This document shows positions 30,637-41,700 of a stretch of 64,000 nt of DNA, piece by piece; the stretch's first letter is position 1, and every line of letters begins with the position of its first letter. Location: the NCBI GenBank assembly GCA_943736015.1, contig OX031056.1, forward strand, positions 62,895,277 through 62,959,276, written 5' to 3'. The notes beneath the pieces were generated by a model. It was not told where the DNA came from, ran no database searches, and saw only the letters and a list, made by a program, of their open reading frames with translations. A program made the translations under genes and the position numbers. This DNA comes from Tridacna crocea. Taxonomy: Eukaryota > Mollusca > Bivalvia > Cardiida > Cardiidae.

Positions 30637-33480
30637 ATGTGTTTTAACCCTAGCAAGGGAAACTTTTTAACATGTACAGATGATTTTACCAAAAAAGTGT
30701 GTGCCAAATCAAGCAAAGAATACAATAATTGTATTGAGTCCACTGGCAACATTAATGTTTTATATAGAAATACAGACTGTCTTACAAATGAAAAGTTTGC
30801 AGAACTTAAGCAATTGATTGTAACAGAGAAAATGGACCTAATAGCACTTTCTTAAGTAAATCTGAAGTTACAATCCAACATTATACCGGTAGATGTTTTC
30901 AAAATTGAAGGTTTCACATCATACTCAACGAATAAGGATGGAAGAGGTATCATTATCCATTTGAAATCTAAATTTAAAGTTAAACCAATTGAATCTATAA
31001 TTGATTTTAAGAAGGCTCTATGAATACAGATTGAATTACTTGGTGATAGAGCTATAATCTTTGGATGTATGTACAGAAGTCCAAATAGTAGTAATGGGAA
31101 CTTTGAAAAGTTGATAAAAATGATTAAAATGATAACTAAAGAAAAAAACAGAAATACAGTAATTGTGGGAGACTTTAATCTTAGAAATATAAACTGGGAC
31201 AGCTTATCAACTACATGTAATGAAAATCGAATGGAATATAAATTCCTTGAATGTTTAAGAGATACATATATGTACCAGTTAGTTAGGCAACCTACAAGAT
31301 TTAGAGAGAATAACAAGCTATCCATCCTGGACCTAGTACTATCAAGTAATGAAGACAATTTAAGTGAAAGTAACTATCTACCAAGCTTAGGAAAAAGTGG
31401 ATCGATGTTAACAAGGAAATAAGTAAAATAGAATGGGAAGAAATTGACGATATGGACATCCAAACAGCTAGGACTGATTTTGAAAATAAAATATCAAATA
31501 TTAAAGAAAAATCTACACCAAAGTATAAAAAATATCCAGGTGGCAGGGATATCCAGGTCGACAAAGAAACACTACTAGCAATTAAAGACAAAAGAAGGAA
31601 ATGGAAGAAATATATATTGTTATTCTAAAAATCTCAAAAACTATGAGGAGTACAAAACAGCAAGAAACAAAGTTATAAAATTAATGAGGAAAATAAAATA
31701 CAACAAAGAGCATGAAAAAGCTAACAAAATACAGGATAATCGTCGTATGTTCTGGAAATACGTCAGAAAGAAGACTAAAACAGTATCGAGTATTAACACT
31801 CTAGAAGTGAATGGTAAATTGGAAACAGATGAAATTGAAATAGCAGAAGAATTAAATAGATATTTATCTCTGTCTTTACTAATGAATCCTAACCTGTCCC
31901 CAATCCAAACAAGACCAGTGAAAACATAAATGATGATATAGAAATTAATGAAGAAGTAGTGTTAAGGATAATAAACAAAATCAATCCAAATAAATCACAA
32001 GGACCAGATGAGATCCACCCAACTTTTATATAATAAAACAAGACAGTCAATAGCCAAACCATTGGCTAAAATTTTTGAAAAGTCTCTCAATGAATGTGTC
32101 TTACCAAAGCAATGGAAATTAGCGAATGTCACACCCATCTATAAATCTGGCTCAAAACTCAAAGCTGAAAATTATCGACCAACTAGTGTCACTTCCATAT
32201 GCTGTCGTGTAATGGAGAGAATAGTTATAGACAAATTGGTGGAACATCTTTAAAATAACAACCTATTCCAACCTGAACAACATGGATTTAGGAAAGGAAG
32301 ATCATGTAAAACTCAACTACTAGAATGTATTGAAGATTGAACTGACGCGGTTGATAATAATAAGGAATTAGATATCATCTACTTGGATTTTAAAGCAACA
32401 TTTGACAAAGTACCACACTTAAGATTACTAAATAAAATATAGCAAATGGGGATTAGAGGGAAAATATACAACTGGCTAAAAAACTTTTTTACAGAATAGA
32501 ACACAACGTGTTATGATCAATGGAAAATTTTCTTCTTGGCAGAGAGTAACAAGCGGAGTACCCCAGGGAAGTGTTTTAGGACCAATGTTATTTATGATCT
32601 TCATTAATGACCTCCCACAAGGGTTAAGCTGTTCATCTAAGTTGTTTGCTGATGATACAAAACTGTATATTGAAATCAATACTGAGGGGGATGAGAATAG
32701 TCTACAAGACAATATTTTCAGTGCATGTGATTGGGCTTACAAATGGGAGATGACTTTTAATTCAACCAAATGTAAAACGTTACATATAGGAAAAAAATAT
32801 CCTGGAGACTCCTATGTAAAAAATAATGATGGGAATATCTCTAAGATTGAAAGAACTACAAACCAAAAAGGTCTGGGAGTTATATTTGATCAAGATCTCA
32901 GTTTTCAATAACATATAAGTGCTAAGGTTAACTTGGCAAACAGAAATTTAGGTATTACAAGAAAAAACTTTTATTTACATGAATAAAATGATGTTCCTTC
33001 AACTTTATAAATCGTTAGTGAGACCACATCTGGAATATGCATCTGTAATCTGGACACCAAAGTTTAAAAAAGATAGAATCGCTATTGAAAATGTCCAGAG
33101 AAGGGCTACGAAAATTGTACGACCTATATCTCACTTGTCATATCCGGAACGGTTAAAGATACTTGGTTTACCAAGCTTAGAGTACAGAAGAGAAAGATCT
33201 GATCTTATACAAACCTATAAATTATTACAAGCAATAGATATAACTTCTAAGCCCGTTCTAAAAAAGACGGAAGATAGAAGAACAAAGCAACACTGTTACA
33301 AACTGTATAAAACAAGATTCAAAAGCAATGTCAAGAGAAATTGTTACAGTATTGTTGACAGCTGGAACAAACTCCCAAACGACATAGTCAACCTCTCCTA
33401 GAGTTAATACTTTTAAAAGTAGACTAAATAAACAATGGAAAGTTGCAAGTAAATTTTATCCGAAATGTTATCAACAGATA
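30637..33480 (+). pseudogene. LINE ORF2: AP endonuclease and reverse transcriptase
   Basis: The endonuclease begins INVLYRNTDCLTNEKF and shows GCMYRSPNSSNGNF and VGDFNLRNINWDS (31168 on). Its catalytic-Glu region is hit by a TAA at 30853 and a second stop lies at 31021. A deletion or frameshift near 31420 precedes the linker. RT shows KPLAKIFEKS, WKLANVTPIYKSGS, SGVPQGSVLGP and LFADDTKLY (32641-32667). The tail has YKSLVRPHLEYASVIW and WNKLPNDIVN. Several stops fall between 32250 and 32500, and the last residues shift frame near 33400. This is a jockey/CR1-group element, inactive. Confidence 0.85.
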
Positions 33481-33559
33481 TGTAGCTGATTTTTAAGCTG
33501 ATTTCTACTATGTAAGCATATAACCAACTAATGTAATACTTGTAAAGTCCAATAATACA

Positions 33560-33880
33560 CAATTCATGAATCCTGATAGAAAAGCCTGACCTGAGTGATG
33601 GACTGCCATACTACAGACAGGTTAAATTAGTTCAACTACTTACTTTCAATTGCATCACTGAATACTATATTTTATTTGGAATGACAGATATACTAATTAT
33701 AACTTAATTAAATTTGATAACTAAGGATTAAATTCAAATACATATGAACTTGTAAGAAGTATAAAATAACATTCAAACATCCCTTAAGAAATAAGGAAAA
33801 AAAAAAATAAAATCAAAAAGTTAATATCAACCTGTTCTGAGTGATGGACTACCATACTGCAGACTGGTTTAAAGAATTGA
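33560..33880 (+). repeat. Duplicated 3' LINE-associated block
   Basis: 'gagtgatggactgccatact' near 33595 recurs as 'gagtgatggactaccatact' near 33840, each followed by 'cagac' and 'ggtt'. The duplicate may be two LINE 3' ends or a tandem 3' UTR repeat. Confidence 0.5.
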
Positions 33881-34640
33881 TATCTACCAAGTTGATGATT
33901 AACACAGCTGAACAACTTCCTATAATATCCTATTGAATCAAAATCAGGGAACTGCAAAACAATAAAACTTTGTTGGTAATTAAATCTTGTTAAATTAATC
34001 ATGGCAACCACTCACAAACACTCAGTTTTAATTTTTAGTGTGTTCGGTAGGAATAAGGCTGTTGAATAAATGTGTACATAAATATTTTATATGTGTTATA
34101 TGTGTCATGTGTACAGACTGTGTTGAAGTCCGTGTTAAATAGTGACTACCAGCTTGTGTATAGTGTATTATAATGTTAAAATAAGTAGATAGTGAATTCT
34201 TGGTGGGAACGACACTCCATAAATCAAATAGTGTTGGACATAGGAAGTCCAAATTCATATGATTAACGTTAACCTGGGAAAACTACGCACGAATGGGCTA
34301 TTCTAGAAGCTTACTAGCTTATGCAAATAACTGTGCATTTGGCCTCAACAAACTTTATGAACTTTATGAACTTTAACCTTGCTTCTACTCGGAGTAAAGG
34401 TTACACAGTGCGGGTCCTACACTCTGACAGACACACGGCCGTGTTAAGTTTACTTCCGTTTTATTGGTTAATTTTCAATACACACCACTATTGGGGATCA
34501 GGAAACTGCTTCCCTATTGTATTCTTGCGCTATACAAATATGAGTGGAAGGGGTTTTAGAAACTCCAACATTATATTCAAAAATACAGAAAATAAATGCA
34601 GTATGAATTATTTCCGTAGGTGTATATTGTCTGTTATATT
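33881..34640. other. No gene seen
   Basis: Only short ORFs without motifs. Confidence 0.4.
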
Positions 34641-34647
34641 AAATTAT

Positions 34648-34792
34648 AAGGAATGAAGAGAATTTTTTTTTTTCATGGAAGAAAAAAAATCCTAATCACA
34701 CTTTTGTATGAAACCGCTTCTCGGTTTCTTACAAAAGTGTGGTTAGGTTTTTTTTCATACCTCCATGAAAAAAAAGAAAATCTTCATTCCTT
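34648..34792. mobile_element. 145-bp foldback element
   Basis: Arms of about 65 bp run from AAGGAATGAAGA at 34648 to the complement ending TCTTCATTCCTT at 34792. The centre is 'aaaccgcttctcggttt' and the arms contain 'cacacttttgta'-type text. Pairing is imperfect in the poly-A/T parts. Confidence 0.75.
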
Positions 34793-34911
34793 AAACGTTT
34801 TCTGTTAACCTGAACCTGCTAAATAGTTAAAATGAAACTTTGAAACCAAAAGGAAAATCACAAATTTTGATCTTAAAAAGTTAGGGTATTTGGGAAGAAA
34901 AACATATCGGA

Positions 34912-34985
34912 CAGCACAGATTCAGGATCAAACTGTACAATCTCTGCAGTGTGATCTTCATGTACACTGGTCTAGTTTCATGAGT
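34912..34985. repeat. Diverged GATCAGACTG-type hairpin
   Basis: It contains 'caggatcaaactgtacaat' and 'gtgatcttcatgtacactg', a decayed relative of the hairpins at 53517 and 57457. Confidence 0.4.
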
Positions 34986-35062
34986 ATCGGGCTGAAAATC
35001 TGGCTTCTAGAACGCATTGAAATATGAAGAACTATTCATGTTAATTGTTTTGTATCATTCTA

Positions 35063-36108
35063 ATGGAAGAAGTAAATGCCATCAAAAGGTATGAAGCCCA
35101 AAACATACCATCTGTACAAGCCCCAGATCATGTAGGCGGGAGATCAGACTATCGAGATGAGATTGTGGAGCAGATGTCTGACGACTCGGAGGAATCGGAA
35201 AAAAAAAGAGGCTGGATACCCTGCTTCGCATTCGAACACGGAAAGTTATGAAGGTAAAATTGATAGACCGCATTTTGTAACTTTTGTTTATTTGAGATCA
35301 AACTTTCCAGCATGTGTAATGGTAAATGTCTTGTGAAACCAGAAAGAGCATAATTATGGTGACAAAGGACAATTTGAATGGTTGTAGAAAAATGTTGTGA
35401 GAAGCGATAACCTCAATACCAAACAAGTTTTCACATAATGTTTAAAAATAGGGATTGACTAAAAATGGGCGTTACATTAGAAAATGCAATACGATAACAC
35501 ATAAATAAACGGATTAAAGTAGCCATGCAGAAAAAAATATTGATTTCGTTGCCAGTCCATTGAATCAAATTTACTCTGCAAGCATGATACACGAATACCT
35601 CGTAATGAAAATCGAGCGTGTTACATCTGTGTAAAGCATCGGTCTAAATTATTCTGTCTATTCTGACCAGGCTTTATACTTTCCGCCCTTTAAATAAAGT
35701 CACAGTGACAAACAAATACAAGTATCTTCTCCTCACAAAGAAAATCATGAAACGCCGAACGTATCGTTCCGAATCAGCCTACTCCGCATTTTATGTACAT
35801 CGGTTTCGTCTGTTTTTCTTGGAGTGGGCCATGTATGCTTTCTTAGCAAAATTTTCTCTCGCCTACAACAGACTGTACCTTAATTAGCCTTGTTAATCTG
35901 CATCTTTCTCTATCTAGATCCACAGCTAGGTTCATCTTCAGCAACAGATCTTGACTCTCATATCGACCTCTGGCCTAGGAGAGCAAAAAAGAGGGCCCTT
36001 GCGGACATCATTAGATCAAATCAGCTGGCCTACGAGCAACTCATAAAGAGGAAAGTACCGAAAAGTCTGCAGGAGCTTGAAATAAGCAGTTCAGAAGACA
36101 GTTCATGA
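35063..36108 (+). CDS. Unidentified two-exon gene model
   Basis: Exon 1 starts at ATG 35063 (MEEVNAIKRYEAQNIPSV) and becomes acidic (MSDDSEESEKK). A GAAG|GTAAAA donor lies at 35253/35254. Exon 2 begins after TTTCTCTATCTAG at 35918 and encodes QLGSSSATDLDSHIDLWPRR, then RALADIIRSNQLAYEQLIK and an acidic end (EISSSEDSS), stopping at 36108. The exon frames join only if the A9 run at about 35199-35207 is read as eight A, so either a 1-nt lesion or an assembly error breaks the gene. Composition is protein-like. I recognise no family. It may be a small accessory protein of a DNA transposon or a host gene. Confidence 0.35.
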
Positions 36109-36221
36109 TACAGTATACTAGTATATGAAAAATTAATAAAATGTGAGAGACGTTAATTCCCTTCCTTATCATTTTGTGACTTTTGAGAGTCAGCGTAGGT
36201 GGCAAAGGTCTAGTTAACAGC

Positions 36222-36392
36222 ACCAACCGTTCTAAAGCATATTCTCTTCGTTATTCCAGATTAAGAAAGTAACCCAACTTCTGATTAGCTAAACCCGGTT
36301 TAACCAATCAGAAGTTCTACTTTTAAATGTAGAAATTCCTGGAGAAAAATAATTATTATGCATGTTCTTAAGAATGGTTGGTGAATACGGTC
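36222..36392. mobile_element. Foldback MITE, second copy of the 52557 family
   Basis: It shares 'cttctgattagctaaacc' with the inverted 'ttaaccaatcagaagt', and the right end 'gttcttaagaatggttggtgaatac' matches 52724-52747. Its left end is degraded. Confidence 0.65.
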
Positions 36393-36584
36393 CCTGGAGA
36401 CTCTGCACTCATCGATCTGGGTTAAAGACGGTTTTAAAGGTTGTTTTCAGGGTCAGAACCCGTAACCTACATGTATAATGTAGGTGACCGTCGTTTTGCC
36501 CCTACAGTCGGGCCAACACTACTGTCTCCCATAGGTGTAAAACAGCAATTGTTTTAATTGTTTAACCCTTATAACACTCGTCAA

Positions 36585-36640
36585 AACTCGGCCGATTCCG
36601 TACCTACATCTAACCTCGCCCGTATGAGTCATTTTCAAAA
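36585..36640 (+). repeat. End fragment of repeat X
   Basis: 'ccgattccgtacctacatct' followed by 'aacctcg.ccgtat' is identical to text inside the X units at 47885, 49995 and (inverted) 47175. Confidence 0.6.
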
Positions 36641-36814
36641 TTCGTAGAAATTTTGAACTCCGGTTTGGCAAAAAATGAAGGTCCTGCTAAAAAGGTAAAT
36701 TTGCTTTTATCCGTTTTTAGACTGAATTGTCAAGTAAAAAATCAAAGATACAGACCTTAAATACCAAACTAGGGCTTGTCATATAATATTCTGTTTGGCA
36801 CCTTTAGTGAGTAA

Positions 36815-37208
36815 GTCACTACTGTAACACAGAAACAAATTTATTTTTTTGATAGAACACATGCATTCTGATTGTCCATACAAACTTAAAATCAAAGAAT
36901 AATACTATTTTCAAAATAAAATGGGTTCAATCTTGCTCAAAATACATTTCTGCCTTCATATCAAGGCATTTTCAGCAACTGAAGAAAACAGACTCGTTTT
37001 TGAAATGTTATTTGTACTTTCTTTCCTTTTAGCCATTATTCTACATAACAATTTTTAAACTTAAAACATTTTCTATGCTTACTTGTGCATATATCAGGAA
37101 AAATAACTTCACAAATTTGTTGTTGCAAAGAAAAATATTAGTAAAACAGGTGTGTTACAAGAGAGACAATGCTGTTACACTTGTGACAGCTTCCGTTACT
37201 TGAGTGAT
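36815..37208. repeat. GTTAC-N4-GTGAC motif cluster, 3' side of the DDE-OTU gene
   Basis: Copies are at 36815-36828 (inverted, GTCACTACTGTAAC), 37154-37167, 37174-37187 and 37195-37208, the last three in one orientation. The motif is an imperfect palindrome containing CACTA on one strand. Clusters like this flank CACTA-type and other DNA transposons as transposase-binding subterminal repeats. Confidence 0.7.
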
Positions 37209-37235
37209 AATATCATATGAAATTTTACTCAGCTG

Positions 37236-37465
37236 TTAATCTTTTACCACAAAATCCCTACTTTTGACGTCCCTGAGTAAGAAGGCTTTAGAAAACATTG
37301 TGGGTAAAAGAGGAAATGCTAGTAACCAGCATTTTTTTCTTTTTCCCAGAATGCTTTCTACCCTTCCCAAAGCAAATGTTAATTTTTGAGTCACGTTTTA
37401 GTTGTCGGGTGCATATGCTTTCAATCTGGACAAGTCTAAATTGTTGCCGTTTGGTAAAGAGTTAA
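37236..37465. mobile_element. T-family MITE, TTAA-flanked
   Basis: 230 bp from TTAATCTTTTACCA to TTTGGTAAAGAGTTAA, with the central hairpin 'gaggaaatgctagtaaccagc'. TTAA is present at both ends. It lies just downstream of the DDE-OTU gene. Confidence 0.7.
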
Positions 37466-37498
37466 ATTAACTAGAACTCTCATGTCTTCTCTAAAAAT

Positions 37499-37906
37499 TT
37501 ACTGTAACTGCCTAAAAACCCTCCACAACTCGTCATCTAATTTGAAGCGGTTGCCGAGATAATTCACTGGATCGGGAATTATTCTAATTATATCTTGTAT
37601 ATTATACCAGTTAAGATCAACCGATTTCTTTGGCCATATAAAGTTATTTTCTCGGTCCCGTCCACTTTTTTTCATACACTTAATTTGAACTAAATTTCCA
37701 TCTTTATTCTCTACCAGTCCTGGGTACAGTTTTTCCCTGTACTTTACCAATACATACTTTCCAATTAGGAACTTTGTATACCATTGATTAATATCATTGA
37801 TCTCTAAATTAACCTTAGAGTGTTCAATATCTTGATCATGTTTCTCTTCAGGACCCGTGTCTGTAATATTTTCTGATGTATCTTCTCTTCTCTTTATCTG
37901 AATCAT
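37499..37906 (-). pseudogene. C-terminal Tudor/SH3-like tail of the DDE-OTU gene, frame-separated
   Basis: A 135-residue frame overlaps the end of the large ORF by 59 nt. It contains WYTKFLIGKYVLVKYREKLY, then IKCMKKSGRDRE, WP and DLNWYNIQDIIRII, which looks like a small beta-barrel (Tudor/SH3-like) tail. The overlap holds an AGAGAAGAGAAG repeat near 37893, where a small indel could have split one original ORF. In similar proteins that I recall, this tail is fused to the end, so I regard it as the true C-terminus. Ends at 37499. Confidence 0.6.
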
Positions 37907-40715
37907 TGGTAATCAGAGGTACCTCGCAATCAATAGCTGAATCATATTCACCATTTTCTTTTCTATATACATGGATCGTTATTTCCTCGTTACATGTATC
38001 AACATCTTCATTGTTGTTGACATCTACATATTTGGTACTTTGCTCTCTATATTCATCTACCCCACTCACAGTGTCATTTAAATCGGTAGCAAATTCTATT
38101 GGAAGCAGTGGCACAAAATGATTTGGTACCCAATGTTCTTTATTCATGTCAGTCCTGCATGAGGTCCACATTATATAAACCGGTCCATGTTCTGCTTTCT
38201 TGATGGGTTCAATTAGTCTATGTAGATCTCTGCGAACAGATGGATTGCCCAGCTTTGGATACACGGAGTATAGGGGAGCTTTTAAGATGGAAGACAAAGC
38301 ATGCAATTGCCAAATCCCCATAAATGATTTGTCCTCTGTAAGTGAGAGAACCTCTTCTTGATAAATTCTCTTAATTAAAGATTTGGTCAGTTTCATCCCT
38401 GGGACATACTTATCAGAATATTGTGCATAACTCTTACTGCATGCTTTATCATTTTTTTCTGTTCCAGTTCCTCTTGCAAGGTACTTATCATCTAAGTATA
38501 TTTCTTCATTTTCAACAAGTTCCTTTATTATTCTTACCCGTATTTCTTCTTCATTTCCTCTTTGTCCATATGCAAGAACACTACCTGAAGATGGTAGACA
38601 GTTACCATCAGTACACACAGAGCACGGGCACAATTCAAAGTTAGATTTTATGTCATCTGGCATATACTCTACAGGATCAATATCAGCTTTCAAACTAGAG
38701 TGTATCTCATCAATGACTGCTCTTTGACATTCAATGTGAAATTTTCCTGGTACAGGTGATAGTGTCTTACCTTGCATAACATTTTCCTGTTCTCTAATTT
38801 CTGACTCCTTTATCAAGATTAACTTTGACTTTAATCCCTTAAGTTGATCAACTAAGGCTTCAGCTGATGTAATATCTGTCCCATGTAACACCAGGTTATC
38901 TGCAGCTCGCTTGATAGCCCCACCAACAGCATCTGGCACACCTTTTCCGTCGTGTCCCGCCTCAAAATATGACCACTTCATGGATTCAAATCCTAAAAAT
39001 TTGGGTACTGTCGATGCAAGATAAAAATTGTCCTTTTGTCTGTATTGGGCAGTCGGACCATCACTAAAAAACTCGATAGAGGTTATGTTAGGATACCTTT
39101 TTCTGACATCTTGAAGGATAGGTTTTACATGAGCCCATATTCCAGATGGATTGTGGACAAGAGAGTCAGACACTGTACAAAATGTTTCCGCTTCTTTATC
39201 TTTCACATGTATTACTCCTGTGTGCAGGGTCAGTTGTTTTTTTGACGCTCCAAAATGCATACCTTGAACTTCTCTTGCCATTTTGCAAACATAGTTTTCA
39301 CTAAAATCCACATGAATAATACACTCATTTTCACCCATTGTTTCCTTTCTTTTTCTATAGTAGTTGTATGGCATATGAAAAGTAAATATGTGTCTGCAAT
39401 ATTTATTTAGGTCATTGTCATATATCTCTTTCAGCCTGTCAGCTGAACAACAAATTCTCTCTTTCACAGTGTATGTTACAGTTTTTGATTTTAAATCTTT
39501 TCCTTCCTTTATCTGTCGCTTTTCTCTTTTTGTGACCCACTTGAAATATTCTACTTGCTTGTTAGCGTCTGGTTTTGTTTTCACAAGTCTGTCTTTACAC
39601 ACCGAACATTTTCCATGCATACAGTAATAATTTTTAATGTCACAAACTTTAGACTTCATAATATCCTCTACTTTTTTTTCTTCAATTATACCCGACTTGA
39701 ATAGGCCATCTGTCATCAAATTCATGTTATCACATATTTTGCAAATACATGTGTCTCTGTCTGTTTCAGTGGGGAACAATACCCAGAATGGTCTTAGTCT
39801 TGTAAAAGTGGTGTAACTAATGTTATCTTTTCCCTCTGTAAGAAATTTCTTGTGTAAGTTTAACAATGAATCATTCAAAATTCTTCTTTGCTTCTTTACT
39901 TTCCTCTTTGTCAGAGTCTTCTTCATTCCTGCTACTAATCTGGAATTGTCATCCCTGCAGTAGAACTGCTGCACTTGATGATATGTTCTTTTTGATAAAC
40001 ATGTCTTATCTTGTTCCAACTTTGTTCTTGTACTACAGGTTAATAGTTTCAATGTTTCTATCTTCATTCGATACTTTTTCATAATTGATCCATTTATCAT
40101 CCTAGCAAATTTTAATTTTTCTGTTTTCCTTTGGTCTTGATAGCTTTTTCTCAATTGTTCAACAAGAACATGAAATTTAAAAAGAGATCGTCGTACTGTT
40201 GACTTTGAAGATTTGGAAAATACTTTCAATAGTTGGCGTGTCTTTGTTCTTGGTGTACCAGCCTTTTTTGATTTTTCTTGCAAGAGGTAGTGTGCTCTTG
40301 ACAATCTCTTTCTGTATACTTCAACTTTTCTTTTAAGTCTTTCAATCTCAGTATCTTTTGACCTAATATCTCTATAACACTTGGCAATACTTTTTGATAT
40401 TTGTTTCTTACTATGAGTCTTCTGTCGTGAGCATGTGGCCTCTGTCGATTCACTGATTGCTTTTAATGGGGTGACTGTTAGGGCTTCTTTGCTTTCTTTA
40501 GCTTTCTGCCTTGATTTATATTGTCGAATTCTCCATTGTTTCCTTGCAGCCCTTTTCTCACGCTCTGTCATATCTTTCACCAGTTTTTTCTTGCCTGACC
40601 TCTTGTCCTCTTGGTATTTCTCTTTACACTTTTTCAAAAACTCTTGCCTACGTTCAGGATCAGCATCACGTAAAAGCCTAAATTTTCTCTGTCTCTCTGC
40701 ATTGGACATACCCAT
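37848..40715 (-). CDS. DDE-like transposase fused to OTU/vertnin-like peptidase domain
   Basis: A 955-residue ORF without introns. Residues 1-80 are highly basic (MSNAERQRKFRLL, EREKRAARKQWRIRQ) and 105-150 a coiled coil. A Cys-rich zinc segment lies near 325-390 (CICKICDN, YYCMHGKCSVCKD). The core has HVDFSENY (D470), EFFSDGPTAQYRQ (D552) and FEAGHDGKG (E585), a plausible DDE triad with a 32-residue D-E spacing. Next come TDGNCLP (C706), WQLHALSSILKAPLYSVYP and NHFVP (H866), fitting an OTU-type cysteine peptidase and resembling vertebrate vertnin. A TTTTTTTTTTCAG acceptor-like site abuts the ATG. Flanking motif arrays point to an autonomous transposon. Superfamily not assigned; an EnSpm/CACTA relation is a guess. 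Confidence 0.72.
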   Translation of the reverse strand: MGMSNAERQRKFRLLRDADPERRQEFLKKCKEKYQEDKRSGKKKLVKDMTEREKRAARKQWRIRQYKSRQKAKESKEALTVTPLKAISESTEATCSRQKTHSKKQISKSIAKCYRDIRSKDTEIERLKRKVEVYRKRLSRAHYLLQEKSKKAGTPRTKTRQLLKVFSKSSKSTVRRSLFKFHVLVEQLRKSYQDQRKTEKLKFARMINGSIMKKYRMKIETLKLLTCSTRTKLEQDKTCLSKRTYHQVQQFYCRDDNSRLVAGMKKTLTKRKVKKQRRILNDSLLNLHKKFLTEGKDNISYTTFTRLRPFWVLFPTETDRDTCICKICDNMNLMTDGLFKSGIIEEKKVEDIMKSKVCDIKNYYCMHGKCSVCKDRLVKTKPDANKQVEYFKWVTKREKRQIKEGKDLKSKTVTYTVKERICCSADRLKEIYDNDLNKYCRHIFTFHMPYNYYRKRKETMGENECIIHVDFSENYVCKMAREVQGMHFGASKKQLTLHTGVIHVKDKEAETFCTVSDSLVHNPSGIWAHVKPILQDVRKRYPNITSIEFFSDGPTAQYRQKDNFYLASTVPKFLGFESMKWSYFEAGHDGKGVPDAVGGAIKRAADNLVLHGTDITSAEALVDQLKGLKSKLILIKESEIREQENVMQGKTLSPVPGKFHIECQRAVIDEIHSSLKADIDPVEYMPDDIKSNFELCPCSVCTDGNCLPSSGSVLAYGQRGNEEEIRVRIIKELVENEEIYLDDKYLARGTGTEKNDKACSKSYAQYSDKYVPGMKLTKSLIKRIYQEEVLSLTEDKSFMGIWQLHALSSILKAPLYSVYPKLGNPSVRRDLHRLIEPIKKAEHGPVYIMWTSCRTDMNKEHWVPNHFVPLLPIEFATDLNDTVSGVDEYREQSTKYVDVNNNEDVDTCNEEITIHVYRKENGEYDSAIDCEVPLITNDSDKEKRRYIRKYYRHGS

Positions 40716-40739
40716 TTTTTCTGAAAAAAAAAATCATTG

Positions 40740-41700
40740 AACTGTGAGTGCATATTACAAAGAACACATACTTATCGACTTATTCATGTAACACTCCACA
40801 TTAAAAGTATTTTGTGGTTTTGATTTAGGAAACTAAAATAGTCTATGACTATTCATTATTTTGATGTCACTCAAGTAACATTTCCATTGTTCTTATCAAC
40901 AACAAGACAGACAATTTATGGTTAATGCAATTAATAGCCAAATTTGCAGTTTGATTTGTAGACAAGTCAGTAACCTTCACTCTGCATGTTAGATGTAACA
41001 AAACATCTGTTACTGCACTATTTCGTCACTCTTGCAACAGTAGAATGTCATTATTGTAACACCAACTAAGTCATTTAAAAAAAATCTTTGTTTAAATCTC
41101 TGGCTTCTTAATGAAAATTAACCGTAATATAGCAGTAAGGTTTAAAGGCTCCCTTATATGACATATATAGTAACTAACTCACCTGGTAAGTGAACTAAAG
41201 GAAAAATGCTGGCTATTTGTCACTCTTGTATCAAAATATGTATTTACTGTAACAAAAATTGGTGTTACAATAGTGACCTGTTACAATAGTGATTTACAAG
41301 CAAATCTATATGAATTTCTAAAAATAGGTAGGGCCTGTGGTGTTTTTTTTTTGTGGTCAAATGAATAAGAAATAGATGCAGATTTATGTTTACCATAGGA
41401 AGTTATACAGATTAAACGTTTTAAATATGAAAATCTGTTACATTAAGTGACACACTTAAAAATTACGCAGTCACTTACCTCTATTTTGTCGTAATTTTCT
41501 CTGAATTGGTACAGAAGCATGTGTTCAGCAGCCATTGGTTTATCTCAAAGGATAGTTACGCTTCAGCTGGAATGCTAGTATTAAGTAAAACTTGCAGAGG
41601 ATAGAAATTATTCTGTGTAAATGGATATTGTTACAATAGTGACCTTTATCACTGGGACAATTTAATAAGTGCTCTTTAATACTGAAATCACTATTAGAAT
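40740..41700. repeat. GTTAC-N4-GTGAC motif cluster, 5' side of the DDE-OTU gene
   Basis: Clear copies: 40866-40879, 41025-41038, 41047-41060, 41219-41232, 41264-41277, 41280-41293, 41437-41451 (one base longer) and 41630-41643, in both orientations. The outermost, GTTACAATAGTGAC at 41630, mirrors GTCACTACTGTAAC at 36815, so these could lie near the element ends. No matching target duplication was found. The region may also hold a 5' exon and promoter. Confidence 0.7.

Larger units (their letters stand above)
29555..33480 (+). mobile_element. CR1-like LINE, decayed
   Basis: Two consecutive ORFs lie on the plus strand: ORF1 with a PHD-like zinc finger, then an endonuclease-RT ORF2. It begins 74 bp after the end of the recombinase pseudogene. 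Many stops and frameshifts show it is dead. The 5' UTR and target duplication are not identified. Confidence 0.85.

Noticed and set aside
30852-31591. Minus ORFs of 168 and 96 codons
   Set aside because: Antisense to the LINE endonuclease frame.
36817-41641. CACTA...TAGTG as proven element termini
   Set aside because: The outer motifs match as inverted ends, but flanking bases (AGT and ACC) show no target duplication, so the ends stay unproven.
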